Assembly (NCBI GenBank): GCA_003132825.1
Contig: PKYX01000436.1
Location: 1-6,805 of the forward strand
Direction of reading: 5' to 3'
DNA: 6,805 nt
Origin: Acidobacteriaceae bacterium
GTDB lineage: Bacteria > Acidobacteriota > Terriglobia > Terriglobales > Acidobacteriaceae
Below, one piece after another: positions 5,758 through 6,805 of this stretch. Every line of letters begins with the position of its first letter. The stretch's first letter is position 1. Both the position numbers and the translations under genes were made by a program. A model generated the notes under the pieces. That model was given only the letters and a program-made list of their open reading frames with translations. It did not search any database and had not been told where the DNA came from.

Positions 5758-6805
5758 TCACTTCACGCGGTAGAAATGGTCTGGCTTGCCGGGGGACGGC
5801 CAGGCCGCCAAGGGCCGGCCCGTTGTCTCCGCGATGTCCAGCAGACGGTTATACTTTGCCAAGCGCTCGGATCCGCGAATCGATCCGCCCTTGAATTGAT
5901 CTGCGCTCCAGCCGACCGCCAAATCGGCTGCCCAGTTGTCCTCCGTTTCCCCGCTACGAACGCTGAGGGTGACCGACCACCCGGCTGCGCGTGCCTGCTG
6001 GCAGGCTTCGAGCGCTTCGGTCAGGGTCCCGATCTGATTGACTTTTAGCAGCAGGGCATCACATGCACTGCTTTCGAGGGCGCGGCGTATGCGGATGGGG
6101 TTTGTGCATAAAAGGTCGTCCCCCAGGGTCAGCGCATGGCCTGAGATTGCCTTGCGTAGGCTCGGCCAGTGCTCCCAGTCATCCTCGGCAAGACCATCCT
6201 CTACGCTAATGATCGGAAAGCGGTCAACCCAGTTGGTGATGGTCTTGATCATTCCAGTGCTGTCCAGGGCAGCGGAATCAATTTCGTAGCGCTGATTGCG
6301 ATAAAAATGCGTGGCAGCCACATCAACCCCGAGGCAAATGTCCTTGCCCGGCGCAAGACCCGCTTTCTCGGTCGCTTCGACCGCCAGGGCAAACATTTCC
6401 TCCACGCTCTTAAAGGGCGGCGCCAGGCCGCCTTCGTCGGCGGTGAGGAGGCGCATCCCATATTTCTGAAGTACGAGCTCGGCTGCGGTCCGATACACAT
6501 CGAAGGCCGCGACTAGCGCCTCGTCCACAGTTTTCGCCGAAATGGGGATGATCAGGACATCCTGGATCGAGACTTGGCCTCCAGCATGCTTGCCGCCGCT
6601 AAAAAGATTGATCGTCACGCGAGGAAGCGCATCGATCGGAGAAGCCAACATCTCGGCAAAGTGCGAGTACAAGGGAATGCCGCGATGGCGCGCATGGGCC
6701 CGCGCGAAAGCCACCGACACGGCTAAGATCGCGTTGGCGCCCAGCCGGGACTTCCTCGGCGTTCCGTCGAGTGCGATCATGGCGCGGTCCAGTTCGGACT
6801 GGCTC
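5758..6805 (-). CDS. Enolase-family protein with atypical active site (N-terminus beyond right edge)
   Basis: 348 codons are present; about 80 N-terminal residues of a usual ~430-residue enolase (2-phosphoglycerate to phosphoenolpyruvate) lie beyond the window. Landmarks, numbered from the internal Met at 6780: LDGTPRKSRLGANAILAVS (4-22), GGKHAGG with the His159 equivalent (yeast numbering) at 65, DEGG with the acid Glu211 equivalent at 116, metal ligands Asp153, Glu194 (SVEDGL) and Asp221 (GDDL), the base Lys345 equivalent in LLLKVNQIGT at 246, RSGETED at 275-281, and the Lys396 equivalent at 297. Two normally near-invariant positions differ. Yeast Glu168 is Asp74 (IQDVLI instead of IQEFMI). 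Yeast His373 is Val274 (SVRSGE instead of SHRSGE; codon GTT at 5961-5959). NGG is SGG and IKTG is FKGG. There is no frameshift or stop, so the gene is intact here. It may be a paralogue with altered substrate or low activity. The family is certain; glycolytic function is not, so no symbol is given. Confidence 0.93.
   Translation of the reverse strand, partial: SQSELDRAMIALDGTPRKSRLGANAILAVSVAFARAHARHRGIPLYSHFAEMLASPIDALPRVTINLFSGGKHAGGQVSIQDVLIIPISAKTVDEALVAAFDVYRTAAELVLQKYGMRLLTADEGGLAPPFKSVEEMFALAVEATEKAGLAPGKDICLGVDVAATHFYRNQRYEIDSAALDSTGMIKTITNWVDRFPIISVEDGLAEDDWEHWPSLRKAISGHALTLGDDLLCTNPIRIRRALESSACDALLLKVNQIGTLTEALEACQQARAAGWSVTLSVRSGETEDNWAADLAVGWSADQFKGGSIRGSERLAKYNRLLDIAETTGRPLAAWPSPGKPDHFYRVK

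Noticed and set aside
5671..6048. 125-codon plus-strand open frame
   Set aside because: Antisense of the enolase-family gene for most of its length; no motif of its own.

Overview
The window looks like chromosomal DNA of a soil bacterium with mid-range GC content, most probably an Acidobacteriota (Terriglobia/Koribacter-like) organism. This is an inference from gene flavour: a Ser/Thr protein kinase start of the 'YRIVEKLG' type, a DoxX-like membrane protein, an IS1595-type transposase remnant, and two secreted proteins of kinds I associate with that phylum. No rRNA, tRNA, CRISPR array or intact mobile element was found.

Layout. (a) 1-71, minus strand: the first 23 codons of a Ser/Thr kinase gene that runs off the left edge, with a good sigma70-like promoter placed so close to the ATG that the mRNA may be nearly leaderless. 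(b) 72-283: divergent intergenic region with two small palindromes. (c) 284-about 880, plus strand: a polytopic DoxX-like membrane protein gene whose 3' end is lost. (d) About 881-1423: a scar of fused gene fragments. It holds part of an IS1595-family transposase, a short frame-shifted piece of its C-terminal region, then the tail of what may be a ribbon-helix-helix regulator. (e) 1572-2330, plus: an exported LolA/RseB-like periplasmic protein. (f) 2331-3185: about 850 bp with no supportable gene and two hairpins. (g) 3186-5660, plus: an 824-residue exported protein of unknown function, rich in predicted beta structure. (h) 5661-5757: short convergent gap with a weak hairpin. (i) 5758-6805, minus: an enolase-family gene whose N-terminus lies beyond the right edge.

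The genes do not form an obvious operon. Two encode exported proteins of poorly known role, separated by 855 bp. The most interesting item is the enolase homologue. It keeps the metal ligands and the catalytic Lys/Glu pair, but it has Asp at the position of yeast Glu168 and Val at the position of yeast His373, both normally near-invariant in glycolytic enolases. That suggests a paralogue with altered chemistry or reduced activity. The 881-1423 scar is a clear case of a membrane-protein gene broken by, and fused to, transposon debris.
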